A DNA stretch of 64,000 bases, from the NCBI RefSeq assembly GCF_001040705.1, contig NZ_CVQP01000002.1, forward strand, positions 1-64,000. The letters run 5' to 3'. This stretch comes from Rhodococcus sp. RD6.2 (GTDB lineage: Bacteria > Actinomycetota > Actinomycetes > Mycobacteriales > Mycobacteriaceae). The translations under genes and the position numbers were made by a program. The notes below the pieces were generated by a model. It had not been told where the DNA came from and ran no database searches. It saw only the letters and a program-made list of their open reading frames with translations. Below, piece after piece: positions 23,146-31,100 of the stretch (position 1 is its first letter; each line of letters starts with the position of its first letter).

Positions 23146-23892
23146 ATGACCGATCCCGAACACCCGGACGCGCAGTCCCCGGGCCCGGCGCAGCCGCCGC
23201 CCGGCTTTCCGCAGCACGGCCCTCCGCAGCAGGGCCCTCCGCAGCAGGGCCCTCCGCAACAGGGCCCTCCGCAACAGGGCTACCCGCAGCAAGGTCCTCC
23301 GCAGCAGGGTTACCCACAGCAGGGTTACCCGCCGCCCGGCTATCCACAGCAGGGTTACCCGCCGCCCGGCTATCCGCCGCAGTACGCGGCGCGGCCGATG
23401 CCCGTCTACCCGTACGCGTCGTGGGCGTCTCGGTTCGCGGCCTACCTGCTGGACGGCATCGTCATTCCCCTCGTCGGATACGTGATCGCGGGGATCGGCG
23501 CGTTTCTCGCCTTCAAGGACGCCAGTTCCACCACCGTCACCTACAGCGGTGACTACTACGATGAGACGACGACGAACCTGGACGGCGTCAACGGTGCCGG
23601 AATCGCGATCATGGTCGCGGGGTTCCTGCTCGCGGTGGCGCTCGTGGTGTGGAACAACGTCTTCCGTCAGGGGCGCACAGGGCAGACCGTGGCGAAGTCG
23701 TGGATGGACATCGCGGTCGTGCGGGAGGTCGACGGGCGACCGCTCGGCGCGGGAATGGCCTTCGTCCGGTGGCTGCTGCTCGTCGTCCTCGGCGATCTGT
23801 GCTTCCTGAATTTCCTGTGGCCGCTGTGGGAGGAACGCAAACGGTGCTGGCACGACATGCTGGTCTCGACGGTGGTGATCCGGACGGCGTGA
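23146..23892 (+). CDS. RDD-family membrane protein with Pro/Gln-rich repeat N-terminus
   Basis: 248 aa. Residues about 20-85 are degenerate repeats of GPPQQ and GYPQQ encoded by 15-bp tandem repeats (about 23218-23380). The RDD domain follows: 'PYASWASRFAAYLLDGIVIP' gives the Arg and Asp signature, with about four membrane helices and a second helix pair preceded by 'QGRTGQTVAKSWMDIAVV'. RDD proteins include Na+/H+ antiporters, but most are unassigned. The extended proline-rich arm resembles those of mycobacterial cell-wall or septal membrane proteins. GAAAGGA lies eight bases before ATG 23146, which is preferred to ATG 23137. Confidence 0.85.
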   Translation: MTDPEHPDAQSPGPAQPPPGFPQHGPPQQGPPQQGPPQQGPPQQGYPQQGPPQQGYPQQGYPPPGYPQQGYPPPGYPPQYAARPMPVYPYASWASRFAAYLLDGIVIPLVGYVIAGIGAFLAFKDASSTTVTYSGDYYDETTTNLDGVNGAGIAIMVAGFLLAVALVVWNNVFRQGRTGQTVAKSWMDIAVVREVDGRPLGAGMAFVRWLLLVVLGDLCFLNFLWPLWEERKRCWHDMLVSTVVIRTA

Positions 23893-24335
23893 GCACGACT
23901 GGCGAACTCGACACCGCGGCACCGACCGGGCGTGCCGGCCCCAGACGCTGGGCGGGCCCGGTCGCGGTCGCCGCCGCGGCGCTGGCCGGGGCAACGCTGC
24001 TGTACGTGCGTGACCCACACCGGCCGGGGGCCTACGGGCTGTGCCCGTTCCAGGCGCTGACCGGGCTGTGGTGTCCGGGCTGCGGCGGCCTGCGCGCGGT
24101 CCACCACCTCACCCACGGTGACGTGGTGGCGTCGCTGTCGAGCAACGTGTTCGTGCTGCCTCTGGTACTGGTCCTCGCCGTTGCGTGGGTGCGATGGGTG
24201 GGGAAGCGGTGGCGGGGCGAGAACGGGAGGATGATCGTGTTGGGGCCTGTCGCGACAGCGGTCGTGCTCGGTGCACTCGCCGTTTTCACCGTCGTCCGCA
24301 ACACCCCGTGGGGTTCGGTCCTCGCACCCGGCTGA
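23889..24335 (+). CDS. DUF2752 membrane protein
   Basis: 148 aa with three predicted membrane helices. The DUF2752 signature is complete: 'CPFQALTGLWCPGCGGLRAV' followed by 'HHLTHGDVVASLSSN'. The paired cysteines and invariant Arg/His suggest a metal or redox site, but function is unknown. The GTG at 23889 overlaps the RDD stop (GTGA), so the two membrane proteins are co-translated; RDD/DUF2752 neighbours are common in actinobacteria. Confidence 0.85.
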   Translation: MSTTGELDTAAPTGRAGPRRWAGPVAVAAAALAGATLLYVRDPHRPGAYGLCPFQALTGLWCPGCGGLRAVHHLTHGDVVASLSSNVFVLPLVLVLAVAWVRWVGKRWRGENGRMIVLGPVATAVVLGALAVFTVVRNTPWGSVLAPG

Positions 24336-24367
24336 CCCTCGACCGTGCGAATCCGAGGAGGAATTCG

Positions 24368-24463
24368 ATGGCCATGCAGATCTTCTCGCTGATCGTGCTG
24401 ATCGGCGCGCTCGTCATGCTGATCCCGGTGGCGCGGCGCGTCTTCGGCAAGCGCGACGAGTAA
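24368..24463 (+). CDS. 31-residue single-pass membrane peptide
   Basis: A hydrophobic stretch 'IFSLIVLIGALVMLIPVA' ends in the basic tail RRVFGKRDE, giving a likely N-out/C-in single helix. The ribosome site GAGGAGG (24354-24360) is seven bases before ATG 24368, one of the best in the window, which argues for real translation. It follows the DUF2752 gene by 32 bases and is probably in the same operon. No family recognised. Confidence 0.65.
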   Translation: MAMQIFSLIVLIGALVMLIPVARRVFGKRDE

Positions 24464-24518
24464 CGCACCACCACGCCACCGCTCTCGACACAGGCACGAG
24501 AACGGACCATGCTCAATC

Positions 24519-24713
24519 ATGGCCGAATCACTGCGTGACCGGGTCCGTGAGAAGTTGTTGCGCCAGATCGCCGAGGACGGCGGTGGGCCGTCGGAGCGTG
24601 CTGAAGACGATCCGCGCCTCATTTCGCTCGACGACGATCTCGCCGTCCTCGATCGCGCTCAGGACGGCGACCCGGTGATCGAGGAGCTCGCCGCCAAGTA
24701 CTGGGTTCCCTAG
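24519..24713 (+). CDS. Small conserved-looking acidic protein, unknown function
   Basis: 64 aa, charged and helical: 'LRDRVREKLLRQIAEDGG' then a flexible acidic part and a C-terminal 'VIEELAAKYWVP'. Codon use matches real genes here and no opposing frame competes. No domain recognised. ATG 24519; no strong ribosome site. It lies between the membrane operon and the GntR gene. Confidence 0.55.
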   Translation: MAESLRDRVREKLLRQIAEDGGGPSERAEDDPRLISLDDDLAVLDRAQDGDPVIEELAAKYWVP

Positions 24714-24757
24714 TTCCGAGCGCCCACCCCACCCTGCCGGATTTCTTTCGCCTAGCG

Positions 24758-24772
24758 TATAAATACATCTTG
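24758..24772 (+). promoter_or_regulatory. -10 element giving an apparently leaderless gntR transcript
   Basis: TATAAAT at 24758-24764 is an excellent -10 box. Seven bases further on is the GTG start codon at 24772, so the mRNA would begin at or within a base or two of the start codon. GTAT-AA-ATAC (24757-24766) forms a short palindrome that an autoregulator could bind. Confidence 0.5.
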
Positions 24773-25434
24773 TGTCTAAGTTGCGTTCCGCGTCCGAGCA
24801 GGTCTACTTGGAGGTCAAGGAGCGGATCCTGTCCGCGACCCTCCCCGGCGGTGAGCTGATCAGCGAGGGCGAGATCGCGTCCGAGATGGGGACGAGTCGC
24901 ACCCCCGTCCGTGAGGCCTTTCTGCGTCTCGAGGCCGAAGGCTGGATGAGGCTGTTCCCGAAGCGCGGCGCGCTCGTCGTCCCGGTCGCCGACGGCGAGA
25001 CCGAGCATGTTCTCGCGGCGCGTCTGCTCCTCGAATCCGATGCCGCGCACGCGGTCGTTCGCGGCCCGGCACACCTGCGCACCGACCTGGTCGAAGCGCT
25101 GCGCGCCAACCTCGACTCCCAGCGAGCGGCTGCAGTGAACGCCGACGTCGCCGAGTTCAGCGGCCTCGACGCCGACTTCCACGGGCTGATCGTCCGTGCG
25201 GGCGGGAACCCGCTGCTGGTGACCTTCTACATCGGTCTGCGCGAGCGTCAGCGCCGGATGACGGCCAAGTCCCTGGTCCGCGACCCCCGGCAGTTGCAAT
25301 CGATCATCGACGACCACACCCGTCTCGCCGACCTGATCGAGGCTGGCGACACCGACGCCTTCACCGCATCCGACGACGCCCACATGCGCCGCGTCCACGG
25401 ACTCCCGATCGCCACCGAGGACGGTGCGCGATGA
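24772..25434 (+). CDS. GntR/FCD-family transcriptional regulator
   Basis: 220 aa. Winged-helix domain with 'GGELISEGEIASEMGTSRTP' and 'VREAFLRLEAEGWMRLFPKR', then an all-helical FCD domain with candidate metal/ligand residues 'DADFHGLIVRAGGN' and 'HTRLADLIEAGD'. It overlaps the following MFS gene (ATGA), so it probably controls that exporter and itself in response to the transported ligand. Start GTG 24772 looks leaderless. Confidence 0.9.
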   Translation: MSKLRSASEQVYLEVKERILSATLPGGELISEGEIASEMGTSRTPVREAFLRLEAEGWMRLFPKRGALVVPVADGETEHVLAARLLLESDAAHAVVRGPAHLRTDLVEALRANLDSQRAAAVNADVAEFSGLDADFHGLIVRAGGNPLLVTFYIGLRERQRRMTAKSLVRDPRQLQSIIDDHTRLADLIEAGDTDAFTASDDAHMRRVHGLPIATEDGAR

Positions 25435-26714
25435 GCGTCCAGTGTGACACTGCCGTCGACACCCCGACCCCGTCGCGGTCGCGGATCGCGCCGTGGGCGC
25501 TGGTCTCGGCGGCCATGTTCGCCGTGGCCTGGGGCGGCAACGAGTTCACGCCCTTGCTCGTCATGTACCGGCTCGACCACGGGTTCTCGCCGGTCGTCGT
25601 CGACGCCTTCCTGTTCGCGTACGTGCTCGGCATCGTGCCTGCACTGTTGCTGGGCGGACCCCTGTCGGACCGGCTGGGTCGCCGTCCGGTCATGCTCCCT
25701 GCGCCCGTCATCGCCGCCGCGGGTTCTCTCGTGCTGGCGTTCGGTGCGGATAGCGCGCTGCTGCTCGTGATCGGACGCATCCTCAGCGGGATCGCGCTCG
25801 GGCTCGGCATGGCGGTCGGTGGCAGCTGGCTCAAGGAACTGTCGGTGCCGCCGTGGGACACCGCCGCCGGGCCCGGCGCGGGCGCCAGACGCGCGGCGAT
25901 GAGCCTGACGGCCGGGTTCGCGATCGGTGCGGGAACTGCGGGTGTGCTTGCACAGTGGGCGCCGTGGCCGAGCGGACTGGCGTACGCACTGCACATCACG
26001 ATCACCATCGGCGCCGGGATCGCGCTGGTCGCGGCACCCGAATCGCGCCCGGCGACCCCTGTGGGTGAGCGGGCGCCGCTGATCGACGACCTGAAGATCC
26101 CGGCCGCGTCCCACCGCAGGTTCTGGCTGGTCATCGCCCCGGTGGCGCCGTGGGTGTTCGGCGCGGCGAGCTGTGCGTATGCCGTCATGCCCGCGCTGAT
26201 GGCGGACCACAGCGGCGGCCGTCCCATCGCGTTCTCCGCACTCCTGTGCGTTGTCGCGTTGGGCTGCGGGTTCGCGATCCAGGCGCTCGGACGGCGCATC
26301 GACACCCCACGCAGCGCTCGTGCCGTGATCGTCGCACTGTCCTTTCTGGTGGTCGGCATGGTGCTGGGCGCTGTCGCCGCCGGCCGGTTGACCGTGCCGC
26401 TGGCAGTGCTCGCGGCCGCGGTCCTCGGCTGCGGATATGGCATGGCGCTGGTGTCCGGGCTGCAGGAGATCCAGCGCATTGCGCGACCCGACGACCTCGC
26501 CGGGCTGACCGCGGTGTTCTATTCGCTGACGTACATCGGATTCGCGATTCCGGCGATCCTCGCGCTGGTCGTCGAGAACTGGCCCGCGGTGGGGTATCCG
26601 GTGATGTTCCTGTTCGGAGCGGCCGTGGCCGCTGCGAGTCTGGTGCTGGTGATCGGTAACAGCCGGGCGCATCTCCCGGAAACAAGCAGTGACAGAGGGA
26701 ATCCGGATCGTTAG
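25431..26714 (+). CDS. MFS transporter
   Basis: 427 aa, twelve predicted helices. The loop 2-3 signature is 'GGPLSDRLGRRPVM', and the second half has the weaker copy 'IQALGRRIDTPRSAR'. N-terminus 'AMFAVAWGGNEFTPLLVMYR' carries an acidic residue in helix 1, as in many drug:H+ antiporters. Translation is coupled to gntR by ATGA overlap. Substrate is unknown; a GntR-controlled efflux pump is the likeliest reading. Confidence 0.88.
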   Translation: MSVQCDTAVDTPTPSRSRIAPWALVSAAMFAVAWGGNEFTPLLVMYRLDHGFSPVVVDAFLFAYVLGIVPALLLGGPLSDRLGRRPVMLPAPVIAAAGSLVLAFGADSALLLVIGRILSGIALGLGMAVGGSWLKELSVPPWDTAAGPGAGARRAAMSLTAGFAIGAGTAGVLAQWAPWPSGLAYALHITITIGAGIALVAAPESRPATPVGERAPLIDDLKIPAASHRRFWLVIAPVAPWVFGAASCAYAVMPALMADHSGGRPIAFSALLCVVALGCGFAIQALGRRIDTPRSARAVIVALSFLVVGMVLGAVAAGRLTVPLAVLAAAVLGCGYGMALVSGLQEIQRIARPDDLAGLTAVFYSLTYIGFAIPAILALVVENWPAVGYPVMFLFGAAVAAASLVLVIGNSRAHLPETSSDRGNPDR

Positions 26715-26815
26715 GGCGTGCGCCCGGATCGTGGGCTGATCGCGACCTTTCGGCGACCACGCGGCCACATTGCCGGGCGTAGCGTTGCGGGTGGGGAACG
26801 TGAGAGTGAGGTGCC

Positions 26816-29128
26816 GTGGTCGCATCGTCCGCGGCGCGGAGCGTCGGGAACCTACCCCACGAGCTGACCAGTTTCGTCGGTCGGCGCCGCGAGGTGACCG
26901 AGGCGCGGCGCTGCCTTGCCTCCTCCCGGCTGGTCACCCTCACCGGGATCGGCGGCGTCGGCAAGACACGTTTGGCGCTGCGAGTGGCGCACGAATCGCA
27001 ACGCTCGTTCGCGGATGGCGTGTGGCTCGTCGAATTCGGCGGGTTGTCGGCACCGGAGCTCGTCGAGAACGCGGTCGCGGCCGCACTCGGGATCCGGGAG
27101 ATAATGCCGGGGCAGCATGATTCCGTCGTCGACCACATCGGGGATCGAAACCTGATGCTGGTCCTCGACAACTGCGAGCACCTCGTCGCCGCCGTCGCCG
27201 AACTTGCCGGCCGCCTGCTGCGGAGCTGCCGGAATCTGCACATCCTCGCCACCAGCCGCGAACCACTCGGGGTGACCGGGGAAACGGTGCTCCGCGTGCC
27301 GCCGCTCGGTGTACCCGACCCGGATCACCCTCGCCGTCGGGGCTTGATTCACTCCGAGGCGGTGACGCTGTTCGAGGAACGTGCGGGCGCTGTGGTTCCC
27401 GGTTTCGACCTCAACGACACCAACCGCGCCGCGGTGACCCGGATCTGTCAGCGCCTCGACGGGCTGCCACTCCCGATCGAACTGGCCGCGGCAAGGCTGC
27501 GCGCGATGTCCCCGGATCAGATCGTTCAGCGCCTCGCGGACATGTTCATGCTGCTCAGTGCGGGTGGCAGGGAAGTGCCGACGCGGCAACAGACCCTGCG
27601 GTTGTGCATCGACTGGAGCCACGACCTGTGCACCCCGCGGGAGCAGGCGGCGTGGAGTCGGTTGGCGGTGTTCAGTGGGCGGTTCGAACTGGATGCGGCC
27701 GAGGCGATCTGCGCCGAGACGCTCGCGTCCCACGAACTGCTCGACGTGGTGACGTCCCTGGTGGACAAGTCCATCCTGATCCGGGACGAGGAGGCAGGCG
27801 GAGTGGGCTACCGGATGCTCGAGACACTCCGCGACTACGGGCGGGAGAAGCTCGAGTTGACCGGTGACGGTCCCCGCCTGCGCCGTCGCCACCGCGATTG
27901 GTACGAGGCGTTCGTGGTGCCGGTCGAGGAGGAACTGCTCGGTCCGGGGCAGGCCGAATGGCTCGCCCGGCTGCACAGCGAACGCCCCAATCTGCGGGCG
28001 GCGATGGAGTTCTGTCTCGCCGATCCGATGGAGGCCGAGTCCGGCTTGCGGATCGCGACCGCGATGTGGCCCTACGCGTTGTCCCGTGGCCAGTTGGAGG
28101 AGGGCCGGTACTGGTTGGAGCGGGCGCTTGCCCATCAGGGTGGCGAGGCGACTGCCGTGCGGGCGCGTGCGCTGTGCGCGTACATCCTGCTTTCCAGCAA
28201 CGAGGGCAGAACGGATGCGGCGGGCGCCAGCCTCGACGAGGCGCGCGCCGTCGCTGCAGCCGTGGGAGATCCGGTCATCGATGCGCAGTTCGCGCACGCC
28301 GAAGGATACTTCGCGTTGTTCTCCGGTGACGTGAGCGGAGCGCTGGACCGGTTCGCCGCCTGCCTCGACGTCTTCCGTGCCAGCGATCCGCTGCGGCTGG
28401 TGTCGGCGCTGCTCGGTATCGGTCTGGCGGCCGGGATCCTGGGCGACGTCGACCGGGCGGTGCGATACCAGGAGGAGGCGCTGGCCATCGCGGAGGCGCA
28501 CGACGACTCGGTCTACCGCGCGTACTGCCTCCTCGTGCTCGGCTTGGCGCTCGTACGAACCGATCGCGACCGGGCGCGGACACTCCTCGACCAGGTCGTG
28601 CGCCTCGAAAGGGATATCGGCGACCTCCTGGGGACAACGGTGGCGGTCGAGGCGCTGGCCTGGGTCGCAGAGGCGGACGGGGAGCCTCAGCGAGCGGCGG
28701 TGCTGCTGGGATCGGCTCAGTCGATGTGGAACGCCGTGGGCAGCGGCAGCGTGAACGTACTGGCGATGCGCGCCTTCCACGACGACTGTGTCGAGCGGAC
28801 GACCCGCGCGCTCGGCGTGGCCGCGTACGCGGCGGCGTTCCGGCGCGGACTGGAGTCGAGCACCGAGGATTCGGTCGCGTACGCGCTCCGGGAGGCCACC
28901 GTCGACGTGGCCGCGCCGGCCGACGACCTGACGCGCCGCGAACGGCAGGTCGCGGACCTTGTCGCCGACGGTCTCACCAACCGGGCCATCGCGGAGCGAC
29001 TGGTCATCTCGCCCCGGACGGTCGAGGGTCATGTGGAGCACGCGCTGACCAAACTCGGGTTCCGGTCGCGCAGTCAGCTCGCGGCCTGGGTCGCCGAGCA
29101 GAAGCAGCGAAAGCGCTCCGACCACTAG
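26816..29128 (+). CDS. Large LuxR-type regulator with AAA/NB-ARC-like ATPase domain
   Basis: 770 aa. Starts 'NLPHELTSFVGRRREVTEAR', typical of the group. P-loop 'LTGIGGVGKTRLALRVA' (about 42-58), Walker B 'LMLVLDNCEHL', sensor 'LATSREPLGV', winged-helix region, about 300 residues of TPR-like helical repeats, and a C-terminal LuxR helix-turn-helix: 'LTRRERQVADLVADGLTNRA' with 'RTVEGHVEHALTKLGFRSRS'. These proteins are ATP-dependent, ligand-responsive activators of the MalT/LAL type. Target genes are not evident; the neighbours are unrelated. Start GTG 26816. Confidence 0.92.
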   Translation: MVASSAARSVGNLPHELTSFVGRRREVTEARRCLASSRLVTLTGIGGVGKTRLALRVAHESQRSFADGVWLVEFGGLSAPELVENAVAAALGIREIMPGQHDSVVDHIGDRNLMLVLDNCEHLVAAVAELAGRLLRSCRNLHILATSREPLGVTGETVLRVPPLGVPDPDHPRRRGLIHSEAVTLFEERAGAVVPGFDLNDTNRAAVTRICQRLDGLPLPIELAAARLRAMSPDQIVQRLADMFMLLSAGGREVPTRQQTLRLCIDWSHDLCTPREQAAWSRLAVFSGRFELDAAEAICAETLASHELLDVVTSLVDKSILIRDEEAGGVGYRMLETLRDYGREKLELTGDGPRLRRRHRDWYEAFVVPVEEELLGPGQAEWLARLHSERPNLRAAMEFCLADPMEAESGLRIATAMWPYALSRGQLEEGRYWLERALAHQGGEATAVRARALCAYILLSSNEGRTDAAGASLDEARAVAAAVGDPVIDAQFAHAEGYFALFSGDVSGALDRFAACLDVFRASDPLRLVSALLGIGLAAGILGDVDRAVRYQEEALAIAEAHDDSVYRAYCLLVLGLALVRTDRDRARTLLDQVVRLERDIGDLLGTTVAVEALAWVAEADGEPQRAAVLLGSAQSMWNAVGSGSVNVLAMRAFHDDCVERTTRALGVAAYAAAFRRGLESSTEDSVAYALREATVDVAAPADDLTRRERQVADLVADGLTNRAIAERLVISPRTVEGHVEHALTKLGFRSRSQLAAWVAEQKQRKRSDH

Positions 29129-29236
29129 AAATGGCCACCGGTGGAGATTCGGGTACGGCGCCCTGCCGGGAAAAACAGGTATGCGAACGGGTACTTCTGC
29201 CGTCGTCGATCGGTGCATCGATCGGGAACATGGAAC

Positions 29237-29653
29237 ATGACAGTTCCAGTGCTCCAGGCAGAGGTGCGTTCGATGATCGAAGGCTCACATGTCGCCGTTC
29301 TTCCCCACGTCGCGGCTGACCGTCTGATGCTCCGCAGTTGCGACGACTGCAGCGCGCTGTCCGCTCCGGGCAGCGCTCACTGCTCGGACTGCGGCGGAAC
29401 CTCGCTGTCCCGCGTCCCGTCGTGCGGCGTCGGGTCGATCGTCTCGAGCACGGTCGTCACCAGCCGCCCACGACGCGGCCCGGCCGCGGTCGAGGTGCCC
29501 TGCACCATCGCGATCGTCGAACTCGACGACGGACCGTGGACGTATGCGTGGATCGAAGGGCGCCCGCCCGCGCGGTCCGATGCCCGGGTCCGCGTCCGGT
29601 TCGCCCACGAGGAGCCGGGGGAGCGGTACCCGTACTTCGTCTGCGCGGCCTGA
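29237..29653 (+). CDS. DUF35-type OB-fold protein with zinc ribbon
   Basis: 138 aa. The zinc ribbon uses C35, C38, C49 and C52 ('SCDDCSA' and 'HCSDCGG'), followed by an OB-fold ('GSIVSSTVVTSR', 'CTIAIVELDDGPWTYAWIEG', 'RVRVRFAHEE'). By family these proteins partner thiolases or acyl-CoA enzymes in lipid and steroid metabolism (ChsH2-like) or polyketide assembly. No obvious thiolase lies beside it. ATG 29237 chosen; upstream in-frame residues look non-coding. Confidence 0.8.
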   Translation: MTVPVLQAEVRSMIEGSHVAVLPHVAADRLMLRSCDDCSALSAPGSAHCSDCGGTSLSRVPSCGVGSIVSSTVVTSRPRRGPAAVEVPCTIAIVELDDGPWTYAWIEGRPPARSDARVRVRFAHEEPGERYPYFVCAA

Positions 29654-29683
29654 TCCGAGGTTGCGCGTACGTGCGCGGGTGGC

Positions 29684-31099
29684 TCAGGCTCCGTCCCGGA
29701 GCGCGGGCAGGTTCCTGTCGAACAGCCAGCCGTCCCACAGCGGCCGGAGCGAGTGATCGGCGAAGTGCGCCGCCAGGTCCGTGAAGTCCTCGGTCGTGAC
29801 GGTTCCGTACCGGTGCTTGGCGGTCCACCTGTGGAGCAGCGCGAAGAAGTTGTCGTCGCCGAGTTCCGTGCGCAGCGCGTGCACGGTGAGCGCACCCCGC
29901 TTGTAGACCCGGTCGTCGAACATCAGCGTCGGTCCCGGATCGCCGAGCACGAGGTCGTACGGCAGCCCCGACTGTGTCCGATGCACCTGGACTGCGATCT
30001 CCCGGGCGGTGGGGCCGCCGGAGTTCTCCGCCCACAGCCACTCCGCGTAACAGGCGAATCCTTCGTGCAGCCAGATGTCTCGCCACGCGCCGAGCGTGAG
30101 GCTGTTGCCGAACCATTGGTGCGCCAGTTCGTGAGCGACGAGCCGCTCCGATCCGCGCCTGCCGTCGCAATGGTTCGCGCCGAACACGGAAATTCCCTGT
30201 GACTCAACAGGAATCTCGAGTTCATCGTCGGTGACGACAACGGTGTAATCGGCGAACGGATACGGTCCGAACAGTCGGATGAACGTCTCCATCATCTTCG
30301 GCTGACGTCCGAAGTCGTGGTCGAATCGGGTGCGCAGACGCTGCGGCAGCACGGCGTGCATCGGCACCGACGTGTTGTCGGCGACCCGGCGCCGTTCGTA
30401 GTGGCCGATCTGGACGGTCGCCAGATACGTCGCCATCGGCTCGCTCTGCTCGTACACCCAGGTCGTGTGGCTGGCGCGAATCTGCTTGCGCACCAACGCG
30501 CCATTGGCGACCACATGGTAGGGAGAATCGGTGGTCACCGAAATCTGATAACTCGCCTTGGAGCTCGGATGGTCGTCGCACGGGAACCAGGACGCCGCAC
30601 CATTGGGCTGGCTCGCGACGAGGGCGCCCTCGCTCAGCTCCTCCCAGCCGACCTCGCCCCACGGCCCGCGGACCGGCTTCGGGGTGCCTGAGTACTGGAC
30701 CGTCACCGACAGTGCTCCGCCCGACGGGATCTTCTGGGCGGGTGTGATGGTGAGCTTGCCGTTCTGGTGCGTGTACTTGGCGGCGCGTGAACCGTTGACC
30801 GTCACCTTGGACACGGCCAGTGTCTGCGACAGGTCGAAGGCGAACTTGTTGCGCGTCTGCGTCGTTGCCGCTGTGATGATCGCCTTCCCCGACAGTCGGT
30901 TGCTCGCGACCTTGTACGTCAGGTCCAGTTCGTAGCGCGACACGCGGTAGCCCCGGTTGCCCGCCTTCGGCATGTACGGGTCGATCGGCTCCTCGTAGAA
31001 CTTGTTGCCTGCGCCGCCGGCGGCAACGGCTTTGGCAGTACCGCCGGTGGCAGCGGACTTGCCTGCACCGCCGGGGACGGCCATCTTGCCCGGTTTCAT
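29684..31099 (-). CDS. M1-family zinc aminopeptidase coupled to the Pls/PosA-like synthetase
   Basis: 471 aa, much shorter than PepN. A glycine/alanine-rich low-complexity N-terminus (to about residue 33) is followed by the beta-saddle domain and the thermolysin-like catalytic domain. Zinc motif HExxH-x18-E is intact: H323, E324, H327 and E346 in 'VAHELAHQWFGN' and 'LHEGFACYAEW'. The exopeptidase specificity loop is 'IPVESQGISVFG'. No signal peptide is evident. The ATG at 31099 lies one base after the stop of the synthetase gene, so translation is coupled. Known epsilon-poly-lysine-degrading enzymes of producer streptomycetes are zinc aminopeptidases of this type, so polymer processing is a reasonable inference. 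Confidence 0.9.
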   Translation of the reverse strand: MKPGKMAVPGGAGKSAATGGTAKAVAAGGAGNKFYEEPIDPYMPKAGNRGYRVSRYELDLTYKVASNRLSGKAIITAATTQTRNKFAFDLSQTLAVSKVTVNGSRAAKYTHQNGKLTITPAQKIPSGGALSVTVQYSGTPKPVRGPWGEVGWEELSEGALVASQPNGAASWFPCDDHPSSKASYQISVTTDSPYHVVANGALVRKQIRASHTTWVYEQSEPMATYLATVQIGHYERRRVADNTSVPMHAVLPQRLRTRFDHDFGRQPKMMETFIRLFGPYPFADYTVVVTDDELEIPVESQGISVFGANHCDGRRGSERLVAHELAHQWFGNSLTLGAWRDIWLHEGFACYAEWLWAENSGGPTAREIAVQVHRTQSGLPYDLVLGDPGPTLMFDDRVYKRGALTVHALRTELGDDNFFALLHRWTAKHRYGTVTTEDFTDLAAHFADHSLRPLWDGWLFDRNLPALRDGA

Positions 31100-31100
31100 G

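Noticed and set aside
23218-23380. Regular 15-bp repeats considered as a possible CRISPR or intergenic repeat
   Set aside because: They are in frame inside the RDD gene and encode Pro/Gln repeats; there are no unique spacers.
26852-29218. 788-aa minus-strand open frame opposite the LuxR regulator
   Set aside because: Antisense shadow; the plus strand has P-loop, Walker B and LuxR helix-turn-helix in order.
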